Source: Alentia gelatinosa (lineage: Eukaryota; Annelida; Polychaeta; Phyllodocida; Polynoidae). From it: DNA of 64,000 nt. Of the stretch, positions 45,004 through 58,497 are shown one piece after another; position 1 is the first letter of the stretch; each line of letters begins with the position of its first letter. The translations under genes were made by a program, and so were the position numbers. Under the pieces are notes generated by a model. The model worked only from the letters and a program-made list of their open reading frames with translations. It was not told where the DNA came from and did no database searches. The DNA lies in contig OX465579.1 in the NCBI GenBank assembly GCA_950022655.1, positions 40,651,950-40,715,949 of the forward strand, in the 5' to 3' direction.

Positions 45004-47396
45004 GCGGAGAACTGGCGTCCCACTTACATTCGTACTCACTACGGAACTATTTTATGTCGCCCTAGAATACAGGGAGATAGAACTATGTGAGAAGTCAGTA
45101 TATCCTAGGGCACCATCATAGTGTCCTAGGCTCGTAGGAACATCAATTCCCCTTCAGTATTAGGTAAGTACCTCGGTTAATTAACTATTCAATCTTAACA
45201 AACTGAATAAAGTGTACTCTAACAGTGCGGTGTATAGAAACTGGACTGTGTTTTCAAAGTGATTCAAGTGTTACTTGTTGGATAATTCAAGATTATGTGA
45301 AAGTTTTCTGAACTGGAGATATCTACGGGTTTTGAGAATATGAACTGAACTTCATTACTGCTAATACTATCCTATCTTGTTATCTATATGATTGACTTGG
45401 ATTCTCATGAAAACAGAATGAATTCTATTATGGACATATTAAAAATCATTGTTGAGAAAACTTATGAAGGTTTGTAACAAGTGACTGACTCTTAAGTGCC
45501 GATTACAAAAGACTTAGGCTTTATCAGAAGGTTTTTGGTCTTTTGGGAGTGTATCAAAGAATACTTTTTATGATGGATGTACGCACACGATAGATCATAT
45601 TAGTGCCCTAAATTACCAGTAAGAAGTGTCAGCAAGTTCCAGTTGCTTGAAGGAATCAGCGCTTTATTCACTCTGTTCAATTGTTCAATGCATTACACAT
45701 CACTAATATGTGATGAAATATTAAATCATTATTAATTAGTTATCTATTAGTGTTGTTGTGCCTCTGGTCAGTAAGTGTATGAGGTTATCATTCACTTCAG
45801 ATCCCATACGACAAGAGTGTTATTCTAGATGAATACTCTGCCATGATAAGTAACTGGAACTTTATTGATAGGATGTACACAAATCCAGAATATGTAAGCA
45901 TCCTTGAACTAGCTTATAGATATAATCATGTTATGAGCTATTCCCCAATGCATCATGGACAACCATGTGAAGTATCATCTTATTGAGTCATTATATAATC
46001 CACAATACTCTTTCTCGTATGGATATATATTACATGTGTACTAATACCATCAACACAAGTGCCTCTCAACGGTACGCCACTAATATAGTAGTGATGGCCT
46101 TTCACAGTATGGATATAACTAAGGTATGGACATTGCTACGGCCATAACTACGGGTTCAGTAATTACGTGTCCTTATATCATTTGTTGCAAGATTCTATCC
46201 CAGACGCTTAGCATTGCAAGACTATTAATCATTGGTGAATGCACAACATTCAAATGGTTGACAATGGTTGATGATTTATCGTCTAAACATTGATGAATTC
46301 TTCGAAGTGTTTTTCATATCACCAATATTCCAAGCCACATTGCTGCTTAAAGTCAAGAAGCCGCCGCAATAACCTATCTGAAATTGTCCCCCTATATCAG
46401 GGGCCATTAAGGCAATGTATCCCAACCACCTTGAAGATGTATAGGCCTATTATGTCTCATTTTACATCATGAATGCTTAACACTTCCATATATTACATGT
46501 TTATTTCAACCCCATGTTATCACATAAAATCTAGTAGATAATTACTAATACATATTTTTTCCCAGCTCACGCCTCACCTTATCATTTCTTCGGTACATTT
46601 ATAACAGTGAAGACGTGGTAACCTATGCCCGACAGATAGGTGCATTTGTATATACTACTGGTAAATCATCTGCTGGTTCGATAGCAAAATGGCCTGTTCT
46701 GATAACCTGTGCCTGTGTCAAATTCAGGAGAATATGACACTGTATCAACAGAACACTCATATCAAACTCCTTCAATTGTTAAAATATCTAATTTGAAATC
46801 AATCGGTACAGCGTGCCTGTTATTAGATATGGTTTCTCTTCTTAAGGTCAAACCTACGACCCACTCCCATGCTTGCCCTTTACGCATTGGTGCCCATATT
46901 AAAAACCAGACGGCGCCACCGAGCCGAGCACACTCACATTCGTTTGGGTCGTCTAGAACCTCTTGTCGCTGGCATTGTTTTTTTTTTGAAAGCGGGGTAT
47001 GCTTTCACTCGGAGGCACAACAGTCCACAATCGTCTAGGGTTGATATGTTATAACCAATGTAAAATGTAGCACCAAATATAATTCAAAGGAGGTTTCTAT
47101 CGAACCCAATTTCATAGAAATAACTGTACTTGTCATCATTCAGGTGACAAAAGCATGTGGGCATTTCCTTCAACTTATGACACTTCTCTGAATCTCTATA
47201 TCTAAAAAGCTAGAAAGGGCTAAAGAAAGTACGCAGTTGTATGCCACATTCTTCGCATTTTCCAGTTTCTCGACCATGCAATATTACACAATTGACCCTC
47301 TTCACACTGGCGCCATCTTGTAATGGCCGCCTATGCACGTCAATCGAAAACGAGGCAAGCCCTCTGCACTGAGTCTTGAGCAATGATAAAAATACT
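45004..47396. other. no gene identified
   Basis: AT-rich. The 109-codon ORF at 46709-47038 has no motif. CTGGCG/CCCACTTAC just right of copy E partly complements the loop of its hairpin. Confidence 0.4.
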
Positions 47397-48310
47397 AGTG
47401 TTTCTCTAACATGAAAAATGGAAATCGCTCTCACATCTACACTAATGGGCTGATTTGTATAAACAATACATTTTTAGAAAGCTAAGACTTGGGCCTATCT
47501 GTTGGGATATACATGATATATCTGTGTTATGGATAAAATTTCCTGTCATAGAATAAAAATCGAAATTGTTTAAATGAATGACATTAAAATATGTTACCTT
47601 CCTGTTTTCACAGCGATTTAATTAAAAATCTACAGCGATGGCATATACAAATAAACATCCTACCTTCTTAGGCACTTCAAAACGATTAAAATGATACCAA
47701 TATTACCAGGTTGTGATAGATATTTCCTGAGGTAATGGACTAATACTGCATCAGTGAATTGTCAGGAAATCTGGAAAATTTGTCATAAAAAATCTAACCT
47801 TTTTTTCTAACTTGAAAATATGTGACTTGCTCTGGCTTTGTGTATAACAGGCCGATCTTTATAAATAAAGAATTGTTAGAAAGCTAAGACTCTAAACTAT
47901 TCGTTGGTATATATAATACACCTATGCATTGCCTACGTTTTCCTGTGATAGCTTCAAAACTTAGATTTTTTCTGACAAACTCACAGATTTCCTGACAATT
48001 AACTGGTACATATTGGTATCATTTTAATCGTCTTGAAATTCTCAAGAAGATAGGATGTTTATTTCTATAGGTCATCGCGATAGATTTTTCATCAAAACGC
48101 TGTGAAAACAGGAAGGTAACATGTTTGTGGTTTTTTTTACCAAAATAATTATGATGTTCAATCTAGGTCTGGAAATCTTAGCCAAAACACAGGTATATGA
48201 TATTATACCAACAAATAGGCCCAAGTGTTGGCTTTCTAACAATATTTGATTTATAAAAATCGGCCAACTATTCACGACACAACAACAAATTACATTTTTA
48301 GTCAACTCAG
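47397..48310. repeat. repeat complex: two direct units and one inverted unit
   Basis: A unit containing TTAGAAAGCTAAGACT and CTATYYGTTGG occurs at 47473-47510 and 47877-47913 in the same direction, and near 48205-48245 inverted. A long stem joins 47591-47710 (ATGTTACCTTCCTGTTTTCA at its outer end) with 48004-48124. TTCCTGACAATT and AATTGTCAGGAAAT form an inner pair. No coding. It looks like a foldback DNA element that has been partly duplicated. Confidence 0.75.
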
Positions 48311-51300
48311 TGCCTATGGTACTGGCTTCACTTCTACAGTGCTCGCCTCGCTCTGAAGTGCGGAAATTTCGCTGGTCCGCTGCTTGTACATATCAGGTGC
48401 ACAGGAACCAGCGACTGGCGACTGTCGCGCCACGCTTATGTGCAAGTGGTGAATAACCATATTGCTTGGTGGTCTCTTAAAAAGAGCCGATAATGAAGCT
48501 GATAATGCAGATATTGGAGACGTTCATGAAAGACCGATCAAAGTCTATGGACAATTGGTCCTACACACAAAGGTCATTCACTCTCTGACGTCTTTCATGA
48601 ATAATGTTATGGGCTTTGTATTGGACGTTCTCGGCCAAAACACTCGACATGGTTATATTAAGGCGAATTGAGGTCCATAGTAGTCATTACCCGTGCCTTA
48701 GATATCTATTTTCTTCTTCTTTTTATTATTATCATTATTATTATTATTATTTGCACTGTAAAGAGGGACATAGAATTGACCTCTGCATAGCAGATTTTCA
48801 GGCGAATTTTTCAGTTATGGTCTAGTTATAACTCGATTTGGTCAAACCCAGTGAAGTAGACCTATTATAATGTATCATAGTATTTGAGCTTCAGATGCTT
48901 TTTTATAACTATTTAATTAAACTCCCGTCCTGAATATCAAGCGGAAGCTCATTCCATTTGCTCATCCCGGTATATATACTGGACTCTTTTTTTAAAACGA
49001 AGTTCTAGGTCTTTTGAACTTTATAACACGTTTGCACTTTGCTCGTGTTTTGGGTTCACTATTTTCCTTGACATCAGAGGCATACCTCCGCATGAATAAT
49101 AACTTCATATAGGTTCTTCTATTTACTTCTAATGTGTACTTAGAATAACTTCATTTTATGTATTTCCGCACCCTACCTCTCTATTCATTTCGCTGTTTTA
49201 GTGAAACACAAATCACATTTTAGTTACCACCCATTGACTAACATTTCATTATCGTCTAGACATACCTCATTCGGTATTGGTTTATTTTTTTGCTGAGTAG
49301 CAAAATGATATCCTCGTCAATGCACTTTACGTTAATACAATTTGATTGTTACAGGCATATCTTACCAGTGCAGGATGAAGAGTATCCTGTTGTAACGACT
49401 ACTGGAAGAGTGCTACCTCGCACTTATCTAGTAATGCCTAGAGGTATGACGCTATCACAGGATTGTCATGCATACACCCTGGAAGAGTCAGTGGGTCATA
49501 TCTCCTGTACGTGGCAGAGCACATTTGGTGTAGTATGAGTTATATTGCCATTGGAGGAACATCCCGCTAAACTTGTGCACGCCACATTGCTCCTTCCCGT
49601 TATATGTTACACTTCATAGCATCAAGGGTGCCTCAGCTATGATGTTCCATGAGATATGCTGAAAGATGTACTTCCCAGCGAGATGCTGCAATCGGCGGAC
49701 TAGAAATTCATATCTAGCTCAGGCCTTTGTTCGTAATGTTGCAACTCAATGAGGTTGGCAGCTAAGGCGCTTGATGTTATACAATCTCGGCGGAATAAAG
49801 AGGCCCGGCAGGTGTATTTTGAAGCCTCTATTTATATCGTTGATGTTTGACATGATATCTATAGCTGACAGTGTGAGGGGTTTCGTACATTAAAAAAGCA
49901 CTTATTGTCAGATACCTTCTATCTATTGCAGACTTCATATTTATATTTCCCTAGCTTTGTGCTGCCTCTCATATATTTCTGTAGCAGACTAAATGGCAGT
50001 ATCAAAAGTGTGTTAAATACGGTTAGCTATCGATTGTATGAACATAATAAGCTTAGACGTATAGACACCTTTGAAGTAGAACGAACAATTTATCTCAGCA
50101 CTATTCTCATTGCGATGGACTATAGTGCTGTATCTGTGCAGAGGATGGATTTTAATGGGCATTCGCTAACGTCCGCTCCTTCAGCACGGTCCTTCCGCTT
50201 GCAGCGAGAGACTCGAATACAAATACTAGCTTCAAATATCTCGGTGAAACATAAACGTTTGAACTGTGGGTTAAAAGGTCGGCTCGCATGCACGCTGTAC
50301 AAGGACGTGTGTAGTACGTCGGCTTGTCTTACAATTGTCCTATAGGTATGTATACAGTAATGCAAGTTTGACGACAAATGACGGAATTCCGATAGCTCCT
50401 GCACAGCAGTAGCACCCTCAATGTTAGCTTTTCATTTCCTGTTTAGTTTCATATTTATCTCTCTTCAAATACCGAAAGTAACAGTGAAATGAAAAGAAAT
50501 TAGAATGTAGCCAATCTGTTTCAATATGATTCTAGAAAATGCTTCACTGGTTTCGGATTTACGAATTTTTCCTTTGTCCCGACTTTCATCTCCGACTGTT
50601 CAAGTGCGTGGTGTACGTGCTTTTCAAGGATAAGCATGTCAAAAATACTTCTGTACATACGACGATTGCTTAATCATCTCACAAGCTTATTTCTAAAATA
50701 AAGAATATATCATCAAACACGTAGAACATTGTCAATGACAGAAAATAAATAAAGAATATTTCCATTAAGGAAATGTCCCAGCAACAAAACAACGCCAAAA
50801 TATGGAGCATAAAAAACGGTGGCTCCAGTACCATGTTACAAGGACACGTGATACCCTGCAAGTGTGTCAACGCAACTGTTGGAATCCATCAGGGGTTAAA
50901 GAAATTGGGTTCTAATTACCTTTTTTGCCGGTGGGAGTGCGGTCCGTCTGATTTGAGCGGTGACCCGGGTGTGATCTGAATGAGAAGAAACAGAGGGGTG
51001 AGACAGCATAGTTGAAGGCATTTTGGAAACCTGCACAGGCCTAGAACGTGTACTTGGGATCAGGAGAACGTATGCCGCATTAAATGGCACCCTGTAATTT
51101 CATTTGTTCCATGAATCAGGTTTTATGATGCTTCCAGTAGTCATTCTGGTCCGTTTGTAAATTGTTTGTATATTTTGTGCATCCTATATATCATGTGTAT
51201 TGTCTCTGTCATTGGCAATGTTCTATGTGTTTGATGAAATCTCGAAAGAGAATTATCATCGAATTCATAGCGTCCTAGAAATTTCTTTCATTCAACAGAG

Positions 51301-52871
51301 GCCTTTAATGAGGATAGGGCTTCTCCAAGAGATTGATGACTGCTACCACCATATCCCACTGCATCGTGATCACCTATAACCACAATTTTAGAAAAAGTTG
51401 GACAGACTGTGAGTACTGCTATAATCAAGAGTACTTGCATCGTATGGACTCTACAAAAGTGAATGTGAGTGTATGTTGATGAGAATTGTTATGTAACTGT
51501 ATACTTTGTTATAATATTCGTTATAAATACATATCTGTGTAGGGTTATCTGTCTTCTTCATTAAGTATAGAAGATATTCCAAATTCTCTTTTCTTGTCAC
51601 TGTCTAAAAGATTAGGCCTTGGCTGCTGTATGTGACAGCTGGAGTATTGAATATCATATTGGCCAAGTGACCGTCGACCGTGTAAATATTGATTTCAAAT
51701 GTGTTGGAATTAAACAATTTTTAGAAAAGTTAATGAGTATGATTTAACATAGTTTTTACGATGTTTCAGTTAGCTGGAGTATAGAAAGGTATATTGGAGG
51801 AGCAACAGCCGATACTTATGTATGTAAATATGTTGTTTATATACATCTCCATCAAAAAAGAAATATTTCCATCCATGCAGGGAACATTGATCTGACCAGC
51901 TGAAAGTCAATGAGCTTCTATTTTGAAATCACAGTCGAGCAGGATGATATTTATATGAAAAAGTATAAACAAGGGAATTTCATCAGCGTCTGTCATCCAT
52001 GTGCGATTGCAGCATTATGAAAGCAAAAATTACCCTTGCCACTGACCTTCTCAGATATCGCAGAGAGATTGATAAGGGTGGGACCATGTTTCCAATCTTT
52101 ATAACACGAAGCTCTCTAATTTCTGCTTAACAGTAGGCTGTACTACCAATTCTGCACTTGAATAATACTTCATCAGCATAACCACATTTGACCTTTAACT
52201 TGTATTCATTGTATAATCTCTTTCAATCTTATATTCTCGTTAAGAGGATCAATTATTACTTGAGCCCCTCAGATTATTACTGATGGCCTTTTTGGTGAAA
52301 ATAAGGGGTCATTCAGACAAAGCAGTGAATTAATAGCTATAGGGCACAGGTCACCAGATTGTGCTAGGTCAGGTTTCAATTCAAAATGGTTTGATAATCC
52401 GGAAAGGAGCATCATCTTTGTTGATAGACATTAACATGAGGTCTTGCCATTAGTAACTTAATTTGTCAATATGAAGCAGGTCTGGCCAAATACCAGTAGT
52501 CACTGGGACGTCATTACTGAAAATTCCCCCACTGTTGAAATGAAATGAAAGATTTGAGGTTGGACGACTTTAGGTGAAATGCGTGTATGGATGAAAGTTG
52601 TATCTAGAGAAGAAGGATGTGGAGTGGGTTAATATGAGCGTTGTGGTATATGCATGAGGTAGATAATGACTTCTCATCAGTCTATTTTTACTTTGATCAT
52701 TTGTGTAGGCCTACGTTATACACTGTAGCAGGTAGTTCCAGTTTAGTATTTCGGATATATTACATATATATTGCATAATTAAGACCAACTATGATGATAC
52801 ATATCAACAGAAGATGCTCATAATAAACTATGGTAAAATTGAGTGTAAATCTTTATTATAAATACTATCAC
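48311..52871. other. no gene identified; ATT repeat
   Basis: ATT microsatellite at about 48722-48750. The longest ORF (49905-50345, plus, 146 codons) has no recognisable domain; both strands are open at 50.1-50.35 kb. If the exon at 52872-53138 belongs to a minus-strand gene, this stretch is its intron. Confidence 0.45.
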
Positions 52872-53138
52872 CTGTATGACGGGGGCGATGAGAAGGCGAT
52901 TGGGACGGCGCAGCCGCAAGACATGGTCGCCGGGGCTGGTGGGTGAGACGGAGCGTGACCGGGAGGATGGTACATTAAGCGTGACGAGTGACTCGGAGTC
53001 GGACGGCTGGGAATGCTGACTCGGCGTGACGATCCGCACGAGGCGTCCGCCGCCATCTACCTGTGGAGTGAGAACGTTGGTGGCGCCACTGACGCTCTCG
53101 GCGTCCCCGCCCGCTGTCTGCGTCACATGACTGCCGCC
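52872..53138 (-). CDS. candidate internal exon, Ser/Arg-rich segment, unknown gene
   Basis: A GC-rich, CpG-rich 267-base open segment (89 codons, phase 0 in and out). It lies between a strong acceptor (TCTTTTCCCCCACAG, ending at plus 53139) and a donor (ATACAG|GTGATA at 52872/52871). The peptide has a Gly/Thr-rich start, then SQHSQPSDSESLVTLNVP, a Ser/Arg-rich stretch (SSRSRSVSPTSPGDH), then LRLRRPNRLLIAPVIQ. It is probably a disordered, phosphorylatable region of an intracellular protein. A second acceptor-like site (CACTCCACAG before GTAGATGG, near 53060) could give a shorter form. Its composition contrasts with several kb of AT-rich DNA on both sides. Family not recognised; whether it belongs with the exon at 22798-23071 is unknown. 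Confidence 0.55.
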
Positions 53139-56074
53139 CTGTGGGGGAAAAGATGCGCAGAGACGTTAGTCACATGGTGCCATATAGAAACAGTGTCAGC
53201 TGGGAGAGCAGGCGGAAAATAGGCCTGACACCTGGACGTGTAAGCGTGATAAATAACTTCGTATACACGCACTAACGATTCGCCCGGAGATATAGATAAC
53301 AACTCAATTAGACACATTTATCACGTGATTGGATAGTCTCTAGGCATTGTAGGAACTAAAAGACTGGGACATGCAAGAACAAGTTACATAAAAGAATGTG
53401 AACAAGTGACGATTTCTTCAGTATTGCATATACGTGAAACACGTACAACAAGTAATAAATATTTTCGAGGCATCGTGTTTAGATATTTGATAATATGGTT
53501 TATTAGTTTTCCATAGGCTTTGAAAGAGGCCCACATATATTTACATGAATATAGGAATATTGTAACAATATAAAATGATCATACAGGTGTTTGACGTAAG
53601 TGCTGAAGATAATAATGTTTTCTTTTGGCCTTAGTCAAATACATTTACTTTGTAACCCTAGAAAAAACTGTATGATGATGCTCTGGTCAATACAAAGACA
53701 CAGCCATGTGTTCTGTATCTTTTATTTTTTCAACAAGAGTGAAAGTGTAAAGCATAAAGTGAGGTTGTGGTTGTTCAGTTATATCATTGACAAAAACAAA
53801 TTGATTTCAGAGCAAATGGGCACATCTTGCACGTTGAACTTGAAAAAGACAGCTTGCTGAAAATCAAGACTTGAAGACCCACTACCGCAAACGCTATATG
53901 CCTCGGTATACATTCAAAACTATCATTGCCAGGTAATAGAATAATGACGATATCTTGCCAGCGAAAAGATTATGGTTATTTTCTTTGTTGAATTATAAAC
54001 TTGATATACCATACTTGTAAAAACCTGTGATATAAACAAGAGTCCAAGGAATCTTTAACTATGGACGCTAAATGATTTTGGCTGCACGCATGTAATAGTT
54101 CCTCGATATCATAAAGCTATAAGGGGTTGTTAATGGTGTCCTTTTGATAAGGATTGGACATTAAGTTTTTTTGTTTTATTTACTGAACTAACATATTTGA
54201 AACCATATCTTCAGCTCTGTGTATCTACAGTATGAGGACTGTACGATACCAAATGCAAAAGAAGTGCCAACGAAAGAAATTAGATAAAAACTTATCTTAT
54301 CTTGCACAATATTTTAGGTTTGGACAGAGTTCTGATAAGGGAAAGAACTCAGGCTGTTTTGTATCAAAATCAAGAAATGTAATTGTAAAGGATAAATCAC
54401 ATGTACGACGGTGGAAAGTACACGTTAATTCACATGGTTTTTAGGATGAATTCTGTTTACTCATGGAAAAAAGAGTATGGACAGTTGATCTTTTGTTGTC
54501 ACATGTTAATATGTTGATATAGTCAATCCTGTCGACAGACCTGTATCCAGTTTCAATATTTCTCCGTCCACAAACCTAAAATCATGTGCAATAGAGAAGA
54601 TTAGTTTCTATCTAATTCATTTCGTTATTATAGAGGAATATATTTGTCTCCTATCTTTCATTTTATTCTTAATTACCACCAGTCATGACAATCCTATTAC
54701 GCAGTCCACTAACTCTTGCTTAGCTCTCTTTTTTCTTCATTTCTGGTACTATGGTTAAATTTTGAAGGAAAAGGCATAGTTTTGCATGGCTCTCTCTTCT
54801 GGATTACAGCTTTACCCAGGAACACACAGAGCTCTTACGTGTGAATCAAGATCAAGCATCTTAAAAATGCAGAGAAGACGTATCAACCTCCAGGTGTAGT
54901 ATGATGATTGGTGTCTCCATCAGAGTATTCAAAAAGAAACTTGACCGTTCTTGATGTCAAATATAACATGCCTGAAGGGTGTTGATTGCTGCAACACTGT
55001 ATCAGTGATAGGTACTGATAGCATACCTTAATCGAAAGACTTTTCTTATGAGTCTAAGATCTTACACGTGACAAACACCAAGGGTGTTAATGATTTCTTC
55101 TGCTCAATTTCATAATTCAAGGCTACAAGCACGGCTTAATGGCACAATAGCAATGCCTTACCCATCTATTAAAAGCTGTCATTTCTGGCTCTCCCAGGTT
55201 TGTTATTGCAGAAGAATGGCATACAATCCTCAGAATTGTACACTTATCTACTTAGGTATATGACTGAAACAAAAATTTGAAATTATGAACAAGAGAGAAA
55301 AACTAGCTGTGAAAAATACCATTTCTATATCAAATTTTAGGATTAAAATTCCATATACGGCTGCATTTTTTGTTTTAGATTTTTTTCCCTTCCAAGATAT
55401 CATTATAATCCAGAGCTTGTCCAGCATTGCAGCCTATCCAGCCTATGCGTCCATAAAACCGATAACATTATAAATAGTCGCCGAGTGCACCACTGTAAGT
55501 AGGAAAGCGACCCGAAGGTGTACCGCTGTACTGAAGTCATGATGTTTTCAGGAAGGAGAAACTTTATATAAAGACATTTGCAGTACTAGTCATAGAGGAG
55601 GTGATACGTCGCATTGCATGCACAGATGGGAGAATAGTGCCCTTTTCCCAGTAACCTTTGGAGTAGGAGGTAGGGTGAAGTACTGATGGCATGATATTTT
55701 TTTTTTTTTCTATTTCTTTTTATTAGATACAGTTCACCTTGTATACATTAGCGGTCTATACCCTGCACTTAGTAGTTCAGTATATATATAGTCTCAGATA
55801 GTCAAGGTGTCCTTGGAAATCTACCCGGATGGAAATACTGATTTTCACTTAAATACCATTAACATAACTGCAAAATTACAGTGTTATAGACATCTTATAC
55901 AAGTATTTTAACATGTCCTTTAAATGTACTAGCGACTTCGTCACGTCGTAGTTGGTGTATCCCCCCCTCTCACACACATCTCCATATTAACAGAGACACT
56001 AAGCGTTTAATTTCATCTGAACATTACTTCTAAACGGCCTAATATTTCATGTGACACAGATGCAATGTTGCCCA
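53139..56074. other. no gene identified; T-rich tract
   Basis: AT-rich. A T13 tract (about 55697-55709) followed by more T-rich DNA could be the tail of an old minus-strand retroposon, but no coding relic was recognised beside it. Confidence 0.4.
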
Positions 56075-57656
56075 GGGCCCTGTTTTTCAGTCGAGACGAT
56101 CTCAAGCAAAGATCAGCTGAGATCTGTGAGCGATCCTGAGACCGTTTGGGAGATCAATGGCTGCGGGTGTTTTTCAGACATGGTCTCAGTGCGCCACAGC
56201 AGATCTCACGCTGATCGCCGCTAAAACGATCACAACTTGAGATCCCTAGCGATCTGTATAGAATGATCTCACATCATCCAACAGCCCTAAGTCTCAGCTT
56301 TCTTAACATTTGTTACAGGTCTTAGCCACACCCCCCTCTAATTTATGCAGCAACCTTGACATTGACTGTTTGTTCCCAGTTTTGCCATTATGAACATATT
56401 CAAACACCCGTTTGCGGGAGAACTGACTGACTGTCGGAATGGTGTGACCAAATCTTATGATATTTGAATGTGCTTTAGTCCACACCCTATTCTAACTGTC
56501 CTATGAATTACAAATCGAAACTCACATGAAAAGTGTGCATTTGTTCCCAATTCATTCCGACCATCGGCTCAGTCAGAGTCGGAAATGATGTTTCAAGCAT
56601 TACAGTGGCTATGCACTAGCTGGCTGAGTGGTGCAGTGCCTGCATTTGTCAATTTTGTTCAAATGTTTCTCACAGTCATAACAACCACAGGAAAACTATG
56701 AAATTTGGGATATAGGATTGTCAGATTATTAGTACCCTTCGCTCCGAATATTGTTAGATTTAAATAAGTTTTAACACCTGAAAAAATAAGTTATGACAAG
56801 TATCAACTTGGGCCCGTTTCAATAGAATGGGTCACTAAACCACTTAGTAACATGTTTAGTGATGCCAATAGTGACTTGAATAACAGAAAAAGTTTGGTCG
56901 CGTTGCAATAGGCATGTCACTAAAGGGGAGGTGTGTCTTGTCACTATTGTGGATGTGTCCCTAGTTTGGGACAACACATGTTGGGTATCCCACCTCTCAT
57001 ACTCATGTCCTACTGGGGACAAGTGGTGTCAAGGTGAAGGTCACCGCATAAATTAGCGACTACTCTTGGGTGATTCTACATTGGACACCAGAGCAGCATT
57101 TTCTATGACAAAATTCAAATGCGAATATTGTTGGATTGCACGGGCCGATATCCTTCATATTTGGCATGTTCATAAGTTGTATGTGTCCCTAACTGGGGTT
57201 AAAGTTTCATAGCTTAATTCCTATGGGAAGTAAAGTTATGTGTTTGTGACATCAATAACGAGAGGGTATATAAGACACTACAGTGACCCTTTTAGTGACT
57301 GGACACCCACTTCTGAAATGGTACAATCCACCATTTGCGCCTGTCTGCTACCCAATGTCCCACAAACGGTTGTCCCTTAACTACTGCAACTCGAAGTACC
57401 GCTATTGTGTCACTAAACCTAATAACGGACGTCCTACAGACTATTGAAACGGGTCCCTGGTCTCAGGTTGAGATCGTTTGGAAGATCAATTCACCTGAGA
57501 TCCCTTGAGATCATCACAACTGAGAAACACCCATAGCACCCGAAACGGTCGCATCTCAGTCTCAGCCTGAGATCCCTAGAGTTCATCTCAACTGAAAAAC
57601 AGTTTGCCTCTCAAACGGTCTAAACTCGAGATCGTCTCGACTGAAAAACAGGGCCC
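56075..57656. mobile_element. 1.58-kb inverted-repeat element with GGGCCCTGTTTTTCAG ends
   Basis: Ends GGGCCCTGTTTTTCAGTCGA and TCGACTGAAAAACAGGGCCC, continuing to at least 29 paired bases. The arms, about 200 bp each, are packed with GAGATC/GATCTC words (GAGACCGTTTGGGAGATCAA left, TTGAGATCGTTTGGAAGATC right). A second element sits inside (56810-57456). A 60-codon minus ORF (56303-56485) without known motif lies in the remaining interior. No target duplication was recognised. DNA transposon derivative, superfamily not assigned. Confidence 0.8.
56810..57456. mobile_element. 647-bp inverted-repeat element nested in the previous one
   Basis: Ends GGGCCCGTTTCAATAG and CTATTGAAACGGGTCC. GTCACTAAAC follows the left end and its direct copy GTCACTAAACC precedes the right end; GTCACTA occurs several more times inside. 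Being inside the 56075-57656 element it is the younger insertion, unless both were made together. Confidence 0.75.
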
Positions 57657-58053
57657 AGCATAGTTCTCAATGGATTAATATTCAGTGTGACACGACGGAG
57701 CGGTGCAGTGTCCTGTCCCCGCTTGTTCCCGAGCGCTGGTCGACTATGTGATTCGTGACTTGTAGTAAACAGTGTAGTGTTGTGGTCTCGGAGGCTCATC
57801 TCAGAGTAAGGAGATAAAAAAAAAACAGCATTAAATTATGTTTTCGGCATGGCTAGAATTATATCATAAGAAAGGAAGCACATCTAAGTGTGGACCTACA
57901 AAAGCAGGTTCGATTTTTGCACTACACGAGAATCTCACTCCCGTGGCACTTTAGTCTCCAACCCTAGATCGACTTCACTCTGTCCCTGTATGCGGAAGAT
58001 CCTCCAAGCGGATTCGACAAAATTCTAACGTTTTATATGTGGCAGGTAATCAC
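57657..58053. other. no gene seen
   Basis: Mixed composition, with an A9 run near 57818. No motif. Confidence 0.5.
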
Positions 58054-58497
58054 ATGGAAAAGTGTCAAAGTTTGGCATTTTACTGTGCAATGACGGCTAA
58101 GCCCTGACTTTTCACCGTAGAAAAGTGTCAAAGTCTGACCTTTTACTGTGTAATGACAGCAAAGCCCTGACTTTTCACTGTGGAAAAGTGTCAAATTCTG
58201 ACCTTTTATCGTGCAATGACGGTTAAGCTCCGCTTTTCACTATGGAAAAGTGTCAAAGTCTGGCTTTTTTTGCTGTGTAATGACGGCTAAGCTCTGACTT
58301 TTCACCGTAGAAAAGTGTCAAAGTCTGACCTTTTACCATGCAATGACGGCTAAGCCCTGACTCTTCACCGTGGAAAAATGTCAAAGTCTGACTTTTTAGC
58401 ATGCAATGATGGCTAAGCCCTGACTTTTTACCATGGAAAAATGTCAAAGTCTTTTTTACGTGTAATGAAGGCTAGGACCTGACTTTTTACAGACTTT
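58054..58497. repeat. 63-bp tandem repeat, seven units
   Basis: Each unit runs GGAAAAGTGTCAAAGTCTGA, CCTTTTACTGTGCAATGACG, GCTAAGCCCTGACTTTTCAC. AAAAG starts at 58058, 58121, 58184, 58246, 58311, 58374 and 58437 (spacing 63, 63, 62, 65, 63, 63). Units differ by a few bases each. A period divisible by three gives chance repetitive ORFs on minus. Confidence 0.93.

Noticed and set aside
49905..50345. 146-codon plus ORF
   Set aside because: No recognisable domain, the opposite strand is also open, and no splice signals or composition change support it.
55694..55735. T-rich tract as the tail of a minus-strand LINE
   Set aside because: No polymerase or endonuclease relic could be read in the following kilobase.
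58054..58497. CRISPR-like array at the 63-bp tandem repeat
   Set aside because: The whole unit is conserved, with no unique spacers.
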